This document shows, in pieces, positions 6,548 to 13,999 of a stretch of 33,037 nt of DNA. This stretch comes from an uncultured Oscillospiraceae bacterium. Lineage in GTDB: Bacteria > Bacillota > Clostridia > Oscillospirales > Oscillospiraceae. Made by a program: the position numbers and the translations under genes. The stretch is from contig CANQBC010000023.1 of NCBI GenBank assembly GCA_947589225.1, positions 1 through 33,037 of the forward strand. The letters run 5' to 3'. Each line of letters begins with the position of its first letter. Position 1 is the stretch's first letter. The notes below the pieces were generated by a model. It had not been told where the DNA came from, did no database searches, and worked only from the letters and a program-made list of their open reading frames with translations.

Positions 6548-7894
6548 TCACTTTCCCGCCACGGTCAGGCCCTCCACGAGGACGCTGGGCGAGGCGTAGT
6601 TTGTGATGCCGCGGGCCTCCGCAAGCTCGATGTTGGCCCCCACGGCGGTAATGCCCTTCAAAAGGCCGAAGAAGTTCCCGGCCACGGTGAAGGACTTCAC
6701 GGGCGCGGTCTTTCGCCCGCCCTCGATAAGGAATCCGCCGCTCTGGAGGGAGAAGTCCCCGGAGATGGGGTTGGCCCCGGCGTGAAGGCCGCCCACCATA
6801 TTGATGTAGACGCCCTCCCCCGCCTTTCTCAGCAGCTCCTCCTCGGAAAACTCTCCCGGCACGATGTACATGGTGAAGGGCTGAACGCCTATTTTGGAGG
6901 CGTACCCCGATTTGGCCGCGTTGCCGGTGGTCTCCCGCCCGGCCTTCGCCGCGGTCTGGAGGTTATAGAGGAGCGTCAGGAGCTTTCCGTTCTCGATGAT
7001 ATTCTTTTTATGGGCCGGGGAGCCCTCCGCGTCGAAGGGCACGGGCATGGGGCTGTCCTTGTAGAAGGGGTCGTCGCACAGCGTCACGCATGGCGCGGCC
7101 ACGACCTCCCCCTCCTTGCCTGCCAGCGCCGACAGGCCCTTCTGGGCCATCTCGGAGGAGAAGGAGGAGGCGAACGTCGCCAGGATCGCCCCCATGGCGT
7201 CGGGTGAAAAGACGATGGGCACGGCGCCCGTTTTGGGGACGCCGCCGCCCAGCTTGGCCTTGGCGTTTTCAACGGACTTCTTCACCACCTTCTCCCGGTC
7301 CAGCTTGGAGAAGTCTCCCCTGTCCACCTCGTAGGCGTTGACCATCTCCGTCCCGTCGGTGACGATGGGCATGGCCATGATCATGGCGTTTTTGGCGGTG
7401 AAGCTCACATCCAGCCCCCGGGAGTTGAAGATGGCCACGGTGGAGGTTCCCGCCGCGGCCGCGCTGCGGCTGTTCTCCGTCACGGCGCCGTCCTCCCGGC
7501 GGAGCATCTCCTGGATCTCCAGCGCGGTTTTCACAAGCTCGGAGGGCTCGGGCAGGGCGAAATCCGCCGTCTCATGCGCCTCATAGGTCTGCCCGCCGGG
7601 GACGAACACCGCCGCCTCGTCGGACTCCATGGTCTCCGCGTTGCTCATGGCGCGCCGCACCAGGGACTCGGCCTCCCCGGCGCTCAGGTTCTCCGTGGAG
7701 GCGTAGCCCAGCTTGCCCGCGTGGACGCACCGAAGGCACACGCCCCCGTCCACGGCGGAGCCGAACTGGTTGATCTCCCCCCGGAAGGCGGAGGCGGACA
7801 CGTCCTCCCCGCCGGAGTAATAAAGCTCGTATTCCGTGACGCCCAGCTTTTCCGCCGCGGCGATGACGGCCTTTTTGAAATCCTCAAAATTCAT
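6548..7894 (-). CDS. pmbA: TldE/PmbA-type metalloprotease partner subunit
   Basis: A 448-residue protein of the TldD/PmbA family, the TldE-type subunit. It lacks the HExxxH metal site found in its neighbour, as expected for the non-metal partner. Typical features are the N-terminal domain with YELYYSGGEDVSASAF, the central FNSRGLDVSF and the conserved C-terminal GANPISGDFSLQSGGFLIEG. In E. coli TldD and TldE form a heterodimer that threads and cuts unfolded or modified peptides, maturing microcin B17 and degrading CcdA. It starts 12 bp after tldD with a GGAGG site. The two genes form a tight pair, which supports a heterodimer here. Confidence 0.95.
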   Translation of the reverse strand: MNFEDFKKAVIAAAEKLGVTEYELYYSGGEDVSASAFRGEINQFGSAVDGGVCLRCVHAGKLGYASTENLSAGEAESLVRRAMSNAETMESDEAAVFVPGGQTYEAHETADFALPEPSELVKTALEIQEMLRREDGAVTENSRSAAAAGTSTVAIFNSRGLDVSFTAKNAMIMAMPIVTDGTEMVNAYEVDRGDFSKLDREKVVKKSVENAKAKLGGGVPKTGAVPIVFSPDAMGAILATFASSFSSEMAQKGLSALAGKEGEVVAAPCVTLCDDPFYKDSPMPVPFDAEGSPAHKKNIIENGKLLTLLYNLQTAAKAGRETTGNAAKSGYASKIGVQPFTMYIVPGEFSEEELLRKAGEGVYINMVGGLHAGANPISGDFSLQSGGFLIEGGRKTAPVKSFTVAGNFFGLLKGITAVGANIELAEARGITNYASPSVLVEGLTVAGK

Positions 7895-7906
7895 GTTTCC
7901 GCCTCC

Positions 7907-9286
7907 TTATCTTCCGCCCACGGTGATGGAGGACACCCGGATGAGTGGCTGGCCCACATTCGTGGGGATGGAGCCAGAGGAGGAGCCGCACATACCCTGC
8001 CCCATGTCCATATCCGTGCCCACCATGTCGATCTTCTGAATGACGTCGGAGCCCTTTCCCACAAGGCTCGCGCCGCGCACAGGCTCGCAGATCCTGCCGT
8101 TTCTGATCATGTACCCCTCGTTGACGGCAAAGTTGAACTCCCCGGTCACCGGGTTTACGGAACCGCCGCCCATCTCTTTGGCGTAGAGGCCGTACTCGAT
8201 GGAGGCGATGATGTCCTCGTTCCTGTCCTCCCCGGCCGCGATATATGTATTGGTCATGCGGGATGTCGGGGTAAACGCGTAGGACTGGCGGCGGGAGGAA
8301 CCCGTGGAGGCCATTCCCATGCGCCGTCCGTTAAATTTGTCGATCATGTAGGTCTTGAGCACGCCCTTCTCGATGAGCACCTTGCGCTGCGCCGGCGTGC
8401 CCTCGTCGTCGATGTTGATGGATCCCCACGCCCCGGGAATGGTGCCGTCATCGATGGCGGTGACCTTGGGGTTGGCGATGGTCTGGCCCAGCTTCCCGGC
8501 AAACTGGCTCGCCCCGTAAGCCACGGAGCTTGCCTCCAGGGAGTGTCCGCAGGCCTCGTGGAAGATGACGCCGCCGAAGCCGTTCTCGATGGCCACAGGC
8601 ATCACCCCCGCCGGGCAGTACCCCGCCCCGGCCATGGTCACGGCCTGCCGCGCCGCGTGGACGCCCACCTTGACGGGGTCGATGAAGTCGAACATCTCAA
8701 GCCCCATCCTGCGCCCCGGACGGCAGGCCCCCGTCTGGGTCTCGCCGTTTATCTCCGCTACGGCGTTCACCATGAGGCGCGTGCGGATCTGGCGGTCCTG
8801 GGCGTAGATGCCGTCCGTGCTGGCGATGAGGATGTTGTGATCCACATCCAGGAACGTCCCCGTCACCTGCCGGACCTTGTCGCTGTACTCCATGGCCGCG
8901 CAGCAGGCTGAGCGCAGAATGTCCGCCTTCGTCCTGTTCTCAACGCCGGAGGGCACCACGCGCACCGGGTGGATGTCCCCAAAAAGCCTCTCGTTGAGGA
9001 CGATCTCGATCTCCGCCTTCCCCTCACCCAGCGCCGAAGCGGCCGCTGCGGCGCATCGGAGAAGCCCCGCCTCCGTGGTGTCCACCGTAGTGGCGGAGAC
9101 GCTGCGAAGGCCCTTGTAGACGCGGATCCCCGCGCCAGCAATGACGTTGTCGTTGATGGCGTCCACCTTTCCGCCCACCATCTCGATGGAGTGGTTCAGC
9201 GTGTTCTCCGCGAAGATCTCCGCGTAGTCCGCCCCGGTGGAGACGGCCTTTGCCAGAACGCGCCGGCAAACTTCAACAGGTATCAT
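7907..9286 (-). CDS. tldD: TldD-type zinc metalloprotease
   Basis: A 459-residue protein, normal length for TldD. The metal and catalytic motif HEACGH (243-248) fits the HExxxH of this family and lies in FGGVIFHEACGHSLEAS. The C-terminal GEFNFAVNEGY and MCGSSSGSIPTNVGQP also match the family. Together with PmbA it should form a cytosolic heterodimeric protease for small unfolded or post-translationally modified peptides. It is the first gene of the operon, with AAGGAGG before the ATG and a good promoter about 100 bp upstream. No precursor peptide gene was recognised nearby, so the natural substrate is unknown. Confidence 0.95.
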   Translation of the reverse strand: MIPVEVCRRVLAKAVSTGADYAEIFAENTLNHSIEMVGGKVDAINDNVIAGAGIRVYKGLRSVSATTVDTTEAGLLRCAAAAASALGEGKAEIEIVLNERLFGDIHPVRVVPSGVENRTKADILRSACCAAMEYSDKVRQVTGTFLDVDHNILIASTDGIYAQDRQIRTRLMVNAVAEINGETQTGACRPGRRMGLEMFDFIDPVKVGVHAARQAVTMAGAGYCPAGVMPVAIENGFGGVIFHEACGHSLEASSVAYGASQFAGKLGQTIANPKVTAIDDGTIPGAWGSINIDDEGTPAQRKVLIEKGVLKTYMIDKFNGRRMGMASTGSSRRQSYAFTPTSRMTNTYIAAGEDRNEDIIASIEYGLYAKEMGGGSVNPVTGEFNFAVNEGYMIRNGRICEPVRGASLVGKGSDVIQKIDMVGTDMDMGQGMCGSSSGSIPTNVGQPLIRVSSITVGGR

Positions 9287-9376
9287 CTTATTCCTCCTTA
9301 TGTGTGATCATAGTCATTTTTCGGCGCGGGACTTTTGCGCCGTGTCAAGGACTTTTCCCTTTTTCGCACATATCCC

Positions 9377-9405
9377 ATTATATCCGTCCGCGCCCTTGAT
9401 TTCAA
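9377..9405 (-). promoter_or_regulatory. Sigma-A promoter of the tldD-pmbA-amidohydrolase operon
   Basis: On the minus strand TTGAAA is followed by a 17-bp spacer and a perfect TATAAT. It lies about 90 bp before the tldD start and gives a leader containing a 6-bp GC hairpin. Confidence 0.75.
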
Positions 9406-9437
9406 GAGCGCGCAAAAGAAAACATTCCGCCGCGCGC

Positions 9438-9474
9438 GATCCCCTTACCGGTCGATCCCCTTACCGGTCGATCC
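9438..9474. repeat. 16-bp tandem repeat
   Basis: GATCCCCTTACCGGTC occurs twice head to tail (9438-9453, 9454-9469), followed by a third partial GATCC. The unit is short and may be only a slippage product. Confidence 0.8.
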
Positions 9475-9612
9475 GCTCTTGGACGGTCTCCCCGGGGCGC
9501 TCTCGTCAAGCTCTGGCTCCCCTCCGGCGGTCACGGGCTCCGTCCCGCCTGTCCCCGTAGATTCTCCGTTTCGCAGGCCCCCACGGCCTCGCGCATACAA
9601 AGCAAAAGATAA

Positions 9613-9779
9613 TACTGATCTTCAACTAATACTAATATCTATTTAAAAGGAGACACCGAGCGGCGAGGATTTTTCGTGTCAGGCAAGAAAGACGCCGCAG
9701 GGAATACTGTATGTATTCCCAAGGCGGCTGACGCAGCATGGCGCGCCGCCTGGTGGAAGCCTTTAATGAAAGATCAGTA
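9613..9779. repeat. 167-bp near-palindromic element (MITE-like or structured RNA)
   Basis: The ends are perfect inverted repeats, TACTGATCTT (9613-9622) and AAGATCAGTA (9770-9779). Moving inward, arms keep pairing: TTAAAAGG/CCTTTAA, CACC/GGTG, GCGGCG/CGCCGC, GTCAG/CTGAC and GCCGC/GCGGC. The apex is a perfect GGGAATAC/GTATTCCC hairpin (9700-9707/9713-9720). The whole block therefore folds into one long interrupted stem. No reading frame inside is credible. It resembles dispersed palindromic elements that I believe occur in gut clostridia, but I cannot confirm this without a search. Confidence 0.75.
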
Positions 9780-9780
9780 C

Positions 9781-9817
9781 AAAAATGCGGGGGCGTTTCG
9801 ACGCGCCCCGCGTTTTT
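9781..9817. terminator. Bidirectional intrinsic terminator
   Basis: GCGGGG-GCG pairs with CGC-CCCCGC (one bulged G), with TTTTT after it on the plus strand and A5 before it (TTTTT on the minus strand). In the minus direction it ends the long operon that closes with the radical SAM gene 105 bp upstream. Confidence 0.8.
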
Positions 9818-9921
9818 CACTTTAGTGTTTTTTGACAGATCGAAGGGCAGAAATTATTCTGCTTTTTTGCATATAAGGATAAAAGATCAAGAGTATTTTT
9901 AAAAAGTACTTAGTTTTATGC

Positions 9922-10926
9922 TCATATACGTTCAACGGTCACATCAGGCATGGGACGCTCCGTAAATTTTACGGTTTTTACACCGTACCGCGCGCGGAGG
10001 GCCTCCGCGTTTGCTCGCTTCTGGCCGATGGCGGCGGAGATCCTGCCCGGGCTGACGGCAAAAACGACGTCGCGGCCCCGGTCGGCCTCGGAAAGCAGCT
10101 CCATCTCCCGGGCAAGATACCGGCGGGACAGCACCAGCTCCCCCAGCGCCGGGTGATAGGCGCCCGCGACGGCACCGCCGCCGGAAAGGTCGTCCGTGGG
10201 GTTAAGGCCCAGACGTACGATGGGGATTCCGGCGGCGGCAAAGATCTCCGAAAGCTCCGCGCACAGCGCCACCGCGTCCTCCACGGTGTGCTCCCTGTAC
10301 GTCCCGGCCCTCCACATATTGTAAAGAGGCGTGTCCCGGACGATCACGGTGGGGTAGATCCGCACCCCGCTCGGGGCAAGCTCCACGAATTTCTTCGCCG
10401 TGGCAAGGCTCTTCTCAGGGGTGTCGCCGGGAAGGCCGGTCATCATCTGCAGGATGAGCTCAAACCCGGCGGCCTTCACCGCTTTCGCCGCGTTTTCCGC
10501 GTCCTCAGGGGTGTGGCCGCGCCCGGAAAGGCGCAGGACCTCCCCATCCATGGACTGGACGCCCAGCTCTATGGTTCGCACGCCATAGCTTTTGAGAAGG
10601 GCGAGGATCGTATCGTCTATGGCGTCGGGGCGCGTGGAGAGGCGTATGTCCGTAATCCGCCCCGAGGAGAGGTAGGGCCGCGCGGCCCGGAGGAGCGCCT
10701 CCTGCTCGGGCAGGGGGATGGCGGTGAAGCTCCCGCCGTAAAAGGCCAGGGTGACGGGCGCGCCGGGCTCCAAGCGGGAAAGGCCCTCCTCAACGGCCCG
10801 GGTCACGTCCGCAGGCCCGGCGGGCCGAAGCTTGCCGGTGATCTTTCGCTGGTCGCAGAACACGCACATATGGGGGCAGCCCAGGTGGGGCACAAAGACC
10901 GGTATAAGGCGCCTCCGGGGGGTCAT
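9922..10926 (-). CDS. Elp3-like radical SAM protein
   Basis: A 334-residue radical SAM enzyme. The 4Fe-4S cluster motif C17-x3-C21-x2-C24 lies in GCPHMCVFCDQ, followed by the barrel motifs FYGGSFTAI, IRLSTRPDAID and ELGVQSMD. This is the pattern of the Elp3/coproporphyrinogen-oxidase-like group, but the protein has no acetyltransferase domain and is shorter than Elp3. Clostridia often carry such a gene directly after rnc; its function is not established and a tRNA or translation role is only inferred. The start overlaps the rnc stop in an ATGA. Here the operon ends after it; the frequent next neighbour, smc, is absent. Confidence 0.88.
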   Translation of the reverse strand: MTPRRRLIPVFVPHLGCPHMCVFCDQRKITGKLRPAGPADVTRAVEEGLSRLEPGAPVTLAFYGGSFTAIPLPEQEALLRAARPYLSSGRITDIRLSTRPDAIDDTILALLKSYGVRTIELGVQSMDGEVLRLSGRGHTPEDAENAAKAVKAAGFELILQMMTGLPGDTPEKSLATAKKFVELAPSGVRIYPTVIVRDTPLYNMWRAGTYREHTVEDAVALCAELSEIFAAAGIPIVRLGLNPTDDLSGGGAVAGAYHPALGELVLSRRYLAREMELLSEADRGRDVVFAVSPGRISAAIGQKRANAEALRARYGVKTVKFTERPMPDVTVERI

Positions 10927-11597
10927 TGCAGGGCCTCCAGCGCCCTGAGGGCGGCGTGCTGCTCGGCGTCCTTCTTGCTTCTCCCCTCGCCCGACGCCAC
11001 CAGCTCCCCGTTGAGCCAGACCTCCACGGAGAACACCTTCATGTGGTCGGGGCCCGTCTCGCCCACATGGCGGTACTCCAGCAGCTGTCCGCTCTTGCGC
11101 TGGACGAGCTCCTGAAGCTCGCTCTTGGCGTCCCTGTCCAGGTGGGCGTTCCCGGCCTCAAATTCGTCCAGGATGAATTTGTGTATGAATCCCGCCGCCG
11201 GCTCCAATCCGCCGTCAAGAAACACCGCGGCGATGACTGCCTCCACCGCGTCGGCGTTAATGGACGGGCGCGTTCTGCCGCCGGTGGACTCCTCCCCCCG
11301 GCCCAGCAGGAGATGCCGCCCAAGCTCCAGCTTCTCCGCCACCCGGCTCAGGCTCCTCTCGCAGACGAGCTCCGCGCGAAGGCGGGTCATTTTTCCCTCG
11401 GGCAGCTCCGGAAAGCGGTTATAGAGATACTCCGCCGTCACAAAGCCCAGCACCGCGTCGCCGAGAAATTCAAGCCTCTCGTTGCAGGGCCCCGCCTCCC
11501 CCCGAAACTCGTTGGAGTAGGAGCTGTGCGTGAGGGCGTTCCTCAGCAGGTCGCGGTCTTTGAAGGCGTAGCCGATGGCCTTTTCAAGCGTCTCCAT
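10923..11597 (-). CDS. rnc: Ribonuclease III
   Basis: A 224-residue RNase III, which cuts double-stranded RNA in rRNA processing and mRNA control. The signature ERLEFLGDAVLGF carries E43 and D47, and the second metal site NADAVEAVIAAV has D116 and E119. A double-stranded RNA-binding domain fills about 152-223 and ends with the helix KKDAEQHAALRALEAL. The length is standard. Its start lies inside the end of plsX (14-bp overlap) with AAGGAG upstream, implying translational coupling. Confidence 0.97.
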   Translation of the reverse strand: METLEKAIGYAFKDRDLLRNALTHSSYSNEFRGEAGPCNERLEFLGDAVLGFVTAEYLYNRFPELPEGKMTRLRAELVCERSLSRVAEKLELGRHLLLGRGEESTGGRTRPSINADAVEAVIAAVFLDGGLEPAAGFIHKFILDEFEAGNAHLDRDAKSELQELVQRKSGQLLEYRHVGETGPDHMKVFSVEVWLNGELVASGEGRSKKDAEQHAALRALEALQ

Positions 11598-12639
11598 TTT
11601 CCGCTCCTTTTTCAGGCTCCCTCACCACCTTCATGTACTCAATATTCCCGGCGATCATCTCCGCCACGCCGCTCTCCGCGGCCCTCATCGCCTGACGGAC
11701 AGCCGAGCGGATGGCGTAGGCGTTGCTCGACCCGTGGGCCTTGATCACGGGCTTCTGGATCCCCAAAAGCGCCGTGCCGCCCACCTCCTCGGAGGAGACG
11801 CGCTTTTTGAGCGCCATAAGGTCGTTTTTCAGGATCGCGGCGGCCAGCTTCGACAGGACGCCCTTTTTAAACATGCCCTTGAGCTCCCGCATGAAGAAAA
11901 TGCCCATGCCCTCGGTCGATTTCAAAAACACGTTGCCGGCGAAGCCGTCACAAACGAGAACGTCGCAGACGCCGTCCATCACGTCCCGGGCCTCCACGTT
12001 GCCGATGAAGTTGATACGGCCCTCCTCCCCCGTGGTTTTGAGAAGCCGGTGCGCCTCCTTGTAGAGGGTGCTTCCCTTCGTCTCCTCCACGCCGATGTTG
12101 AGAAGGCCGACCTTCGGGGATTCCACATTCTTGAAGGATCTCACAAAATAACTGCCCATGAAGGCAAATTGGAGAAGATACTCCGGCGTACACTCGGCGT
12201 TGGCGCCCACGTCCACCATGAGCGTGCCGCCGTTGGAGGGGGTGGGAAGCATCGGTGCAAGACACGCTCTGCGGATGCCCCGCACCCGCTTGACAATGAG
12301 CGTGGCGCCGCTGAGGAGCGCGCCCGTGGAGCCGGCGGAGACCATGGCATCGGCTTTACCGTCGCGGAGGAGCTTGAGTCCTACGGTCATGGAAGAGTCG
12401 GCCTTTTGCTTTGTGACGGTGGAGGGGTCATCCTCCATATCCACGACCTGGGTGGCGTTCGCCACCTCCACGTTGGAGGGTAGATCACTCTCCCCCAGCT
12501 CCTGGAGGCTCCGCAGGATATCCTCGCCACGGCCTACAAGTATGATATCGGTCTGAAACTCTCTTGCGGCCATGAGGGCGCCCTTGACGATCTCAAGGGG
12601 CGCGTTGTCGCCTCCCATGGCGTCGACTATTATCTTCAT
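11584..12639 (-). CDS. plsX: Phosphate acyltransferase PlsX
   Basis: A 351-residue PlsX, which makes acyl-phosphate from acyl-ACP as the first step of phospholipid synthesis in Gram-positive bacteria. The start MKIIVDAMGGDNAP is the family hallmark. The motifs SAGSTGALL and VCDGFAGNV are also present. It is a peripheral membrane enzyme in other species. It overlaps rnc by 14 bp; the acpP gene often found between them is missing. The start is preceded by a purine-rich site (GAGGGAG). It begins 64 bp after trmFO with no terminator between, so read-through from that block is likely. Confidence 0.97.
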   Translation of the reverse strand: MKIIVDAMGGDNAPLEIVKGALMAAREFQTDIILVGRGEDILRSLQELGESDLPSNVEVANATQVVDMEDDPSTVTKQKADSSMTVGLKLLRDGKADAMVSAGSTGALLSGATLIVKRVRGIRRACLAPMLPTPSNGGTLMVDVGANAECTPEYLLQFAFMGSYFVRSFKNVESPKVGLLNIGVEETKGSTLYKEAHRLLKTTGEEGRINFIGNVEARDVMDGVCDVLVCDGFAGNVFLKSTEGMGIFFMRELKGMFKKGVLSKLAAAILKNDLMALKKRVSSEEVGGTALLGIQKPVIKAHGSSNAYAIRSAVRQAMRAAESGVAEMIAGNIEYMKVVREPEKGAENGDA

Positions 12640-12703
12640 GTGTACTCCCTCTTTCTCTTGTGGTGTGAGAATTCGCGGGGCTGGCCGGCGCGGACTTCGG
12701 CCC

Positions 12704-13999
12704 TTATGGGTGAAGGCGGTCGATCAGCGCGAGGCTCCTTTCGGACAGGGCGGCGTTTTTATTGCGCTTGCCGCGGACACGGTATCCGAGAGGCGGGATA
12801 ATGCCGAAGTTAATATTCATAGGCTGGAAATCGCCCACACTGCCGCCCGAGACGTACAACGCCAGGGCACCGATGGCGGTCTCCCGTGGGAAATCCACCG
12901 GAGGCTCTCCCAAAAGCTCCCTGGCCGTTTCGATGCCCACAAGCATCCCCGACGCGGCCGACTCCACATACCCCTCCACTCCCGTCATCTGTCCGGCGAA
13001 GGAGATACGCGCGTCGCTCCTGAGCCTGTAATAGCGATCCAGAAGCTTCGGGGAATTGAGGTAGGTATTGCGGTGCATGACGCCGTAACGCACAAACTCG
13101 GCGTTTTTGAGGGCCGGTATCATGGAAAAGACCCGCTTTTGCTCCGGGAAGCGCAGGTGGGTCTGGAAGCCTACCATGTTATATAGCGTCCCCTCCGCAT
13201 TGTCCATGCGAAGCTGGACAACGGCCCAGGGCTCCCGGCCGGTTTTCGGATCCCGCAGGCCCACGGGCTTCAGGGGGCCGTAACGGAGGGTGTCGGCGCC
13301 GCGCCGGGCCATCACTTCCACGGGCATACACCCCTCGAATACCCCCGAGTCCTCAAAGCCGTGCATTTCGGCCTCCCGGGCGGAGGCGAGCTCCGTGACA
13401 AAGGCGGCGTACTCGTCCCTCTCCATGGGGCAGTTTACATAATCTGAACTCCCCTTGCCGTAGCGGGAGGCGAACCAGGCGGAGGCCATGTCCACGCTCT
13501 CAAGGGTGACAATGGGGGCCACGGCGTCAAAAAAATGAAGGCCGCTGTCGGGGCAAAGCTTCGCGATCTCATCGGCCATGGCGCCGTCGGTGAGCGGGCC
13601 GGTGGCGATCACGACGCGGCCGCCGGGTATCTTCGTGACCTCCCCGCACACCACCGTTACGCGGGGATGGGCGCGGAGCCTTTCGGTGACAGCCCGGGAG
13701 AAGCCCTCCCGATCCACGGCGAGCGCTCCCCCGGCGGGGACCTTATGGGCGTCGGCGCAGGACATGATGAGGGAGCCTAAGCGGCGCATCTCCTCCTTTA
13801 AGAGGCCCACGGCGTTGGTCAGCTCGTCGCTGCGCAGGGAGTTTGAGCAGACAAGCTCCGCGAAGTTGTCGGATACGTGGGCGGGCGAGCGTTTTTGGGG
13901 TTTCATCTCATAGAGCGTGACGTCTATTCCCCTTTGGGCAAGCTGCCAGGCGCACTCACAGCCGGCAAGGCCCGCGCCGATAACAGTCGCACCCATCAT
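12704..13999 (-). CDS. trmFO: Folate-dependent tRNA (uracil-54-C5) methyltransferase TrmFO
   Basis: A 431-residue flavoprotein that methylates U54 in the tRNA T-loop using methylenetetrahydrofolate and FAD. The N-terminal dinucleotide-binding motif is VIGAGLAGCECA. Conserved cysteines appear in LVCSNSLRSDE (C51) and in FEGCMPVEVM (about residue 220), the latter matching the catalytic cysteine of the family. Two adjacent ATG codons are possible starts; the first (13999) gives an ATGA overlap with the topA stop and is preferred. The dprA-topA-trmFO order is common in Firmicutes. Confidence 0.97.
   Translation of the reverse strand: MMGATVIGAGLAGCECAWQLAQRGIDVTLYEMKPQKRSPAHVSDNFAELVCSNSLRSDELTNAVGLLKEEMRRLGSLIMSCADAHKVPAGGALAVDREGFSRAVTERLRAHPRVTVVCGEVTKIPGGRVVIATGPLTDGAMADEIAKLCPDSGLHFFDAVAPIVTLESVDMASAWFASRYGKGSSDYVNCPMERDEYAAFVTELASAREAEMHGFEDSGVFEGCMPVEVMARRGADTLRYGPLKPVGLRDPKTGREPWAVVQLRMDNAEGTLYNMVGFQTHLRFPEQKRVFSMIPALKNAEFVRYGVMHRNTYLNSPKLLDRYYRLRSDARISFAGQMTGVEGYVESAASGMLVGIETARELLGEPPVDFPRETAIGALALYVSGGSVGDFQPMNINFGIIPPLGYRVRGKRNKNAALSERSLALIDRLHP

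Larger units (their letters stand above)
9287..9921. other. 635-bp gene-free region
   Basis: No supported gene. It contains a CGGCGC/GCGCCG hairpin in the tldD leader (about 9323-9343), the tldD promoter, a 16-bp tandem repeat, a 167-bp near-palindromic element and a bidirectional terminator. A weak GCAGAA/TTCTGC hairpin with six Ts lies at about 9849-9870. The sequence from about 9475 to 9600 shows nothing I can name. Confidence 0.7.

Noticed and set aside
9632-9820. Small minus-strand frame inside the palindromic element
   Set aside because: It starts in the terminator stem, has no ribosome binding site and translates the inverted repeat.
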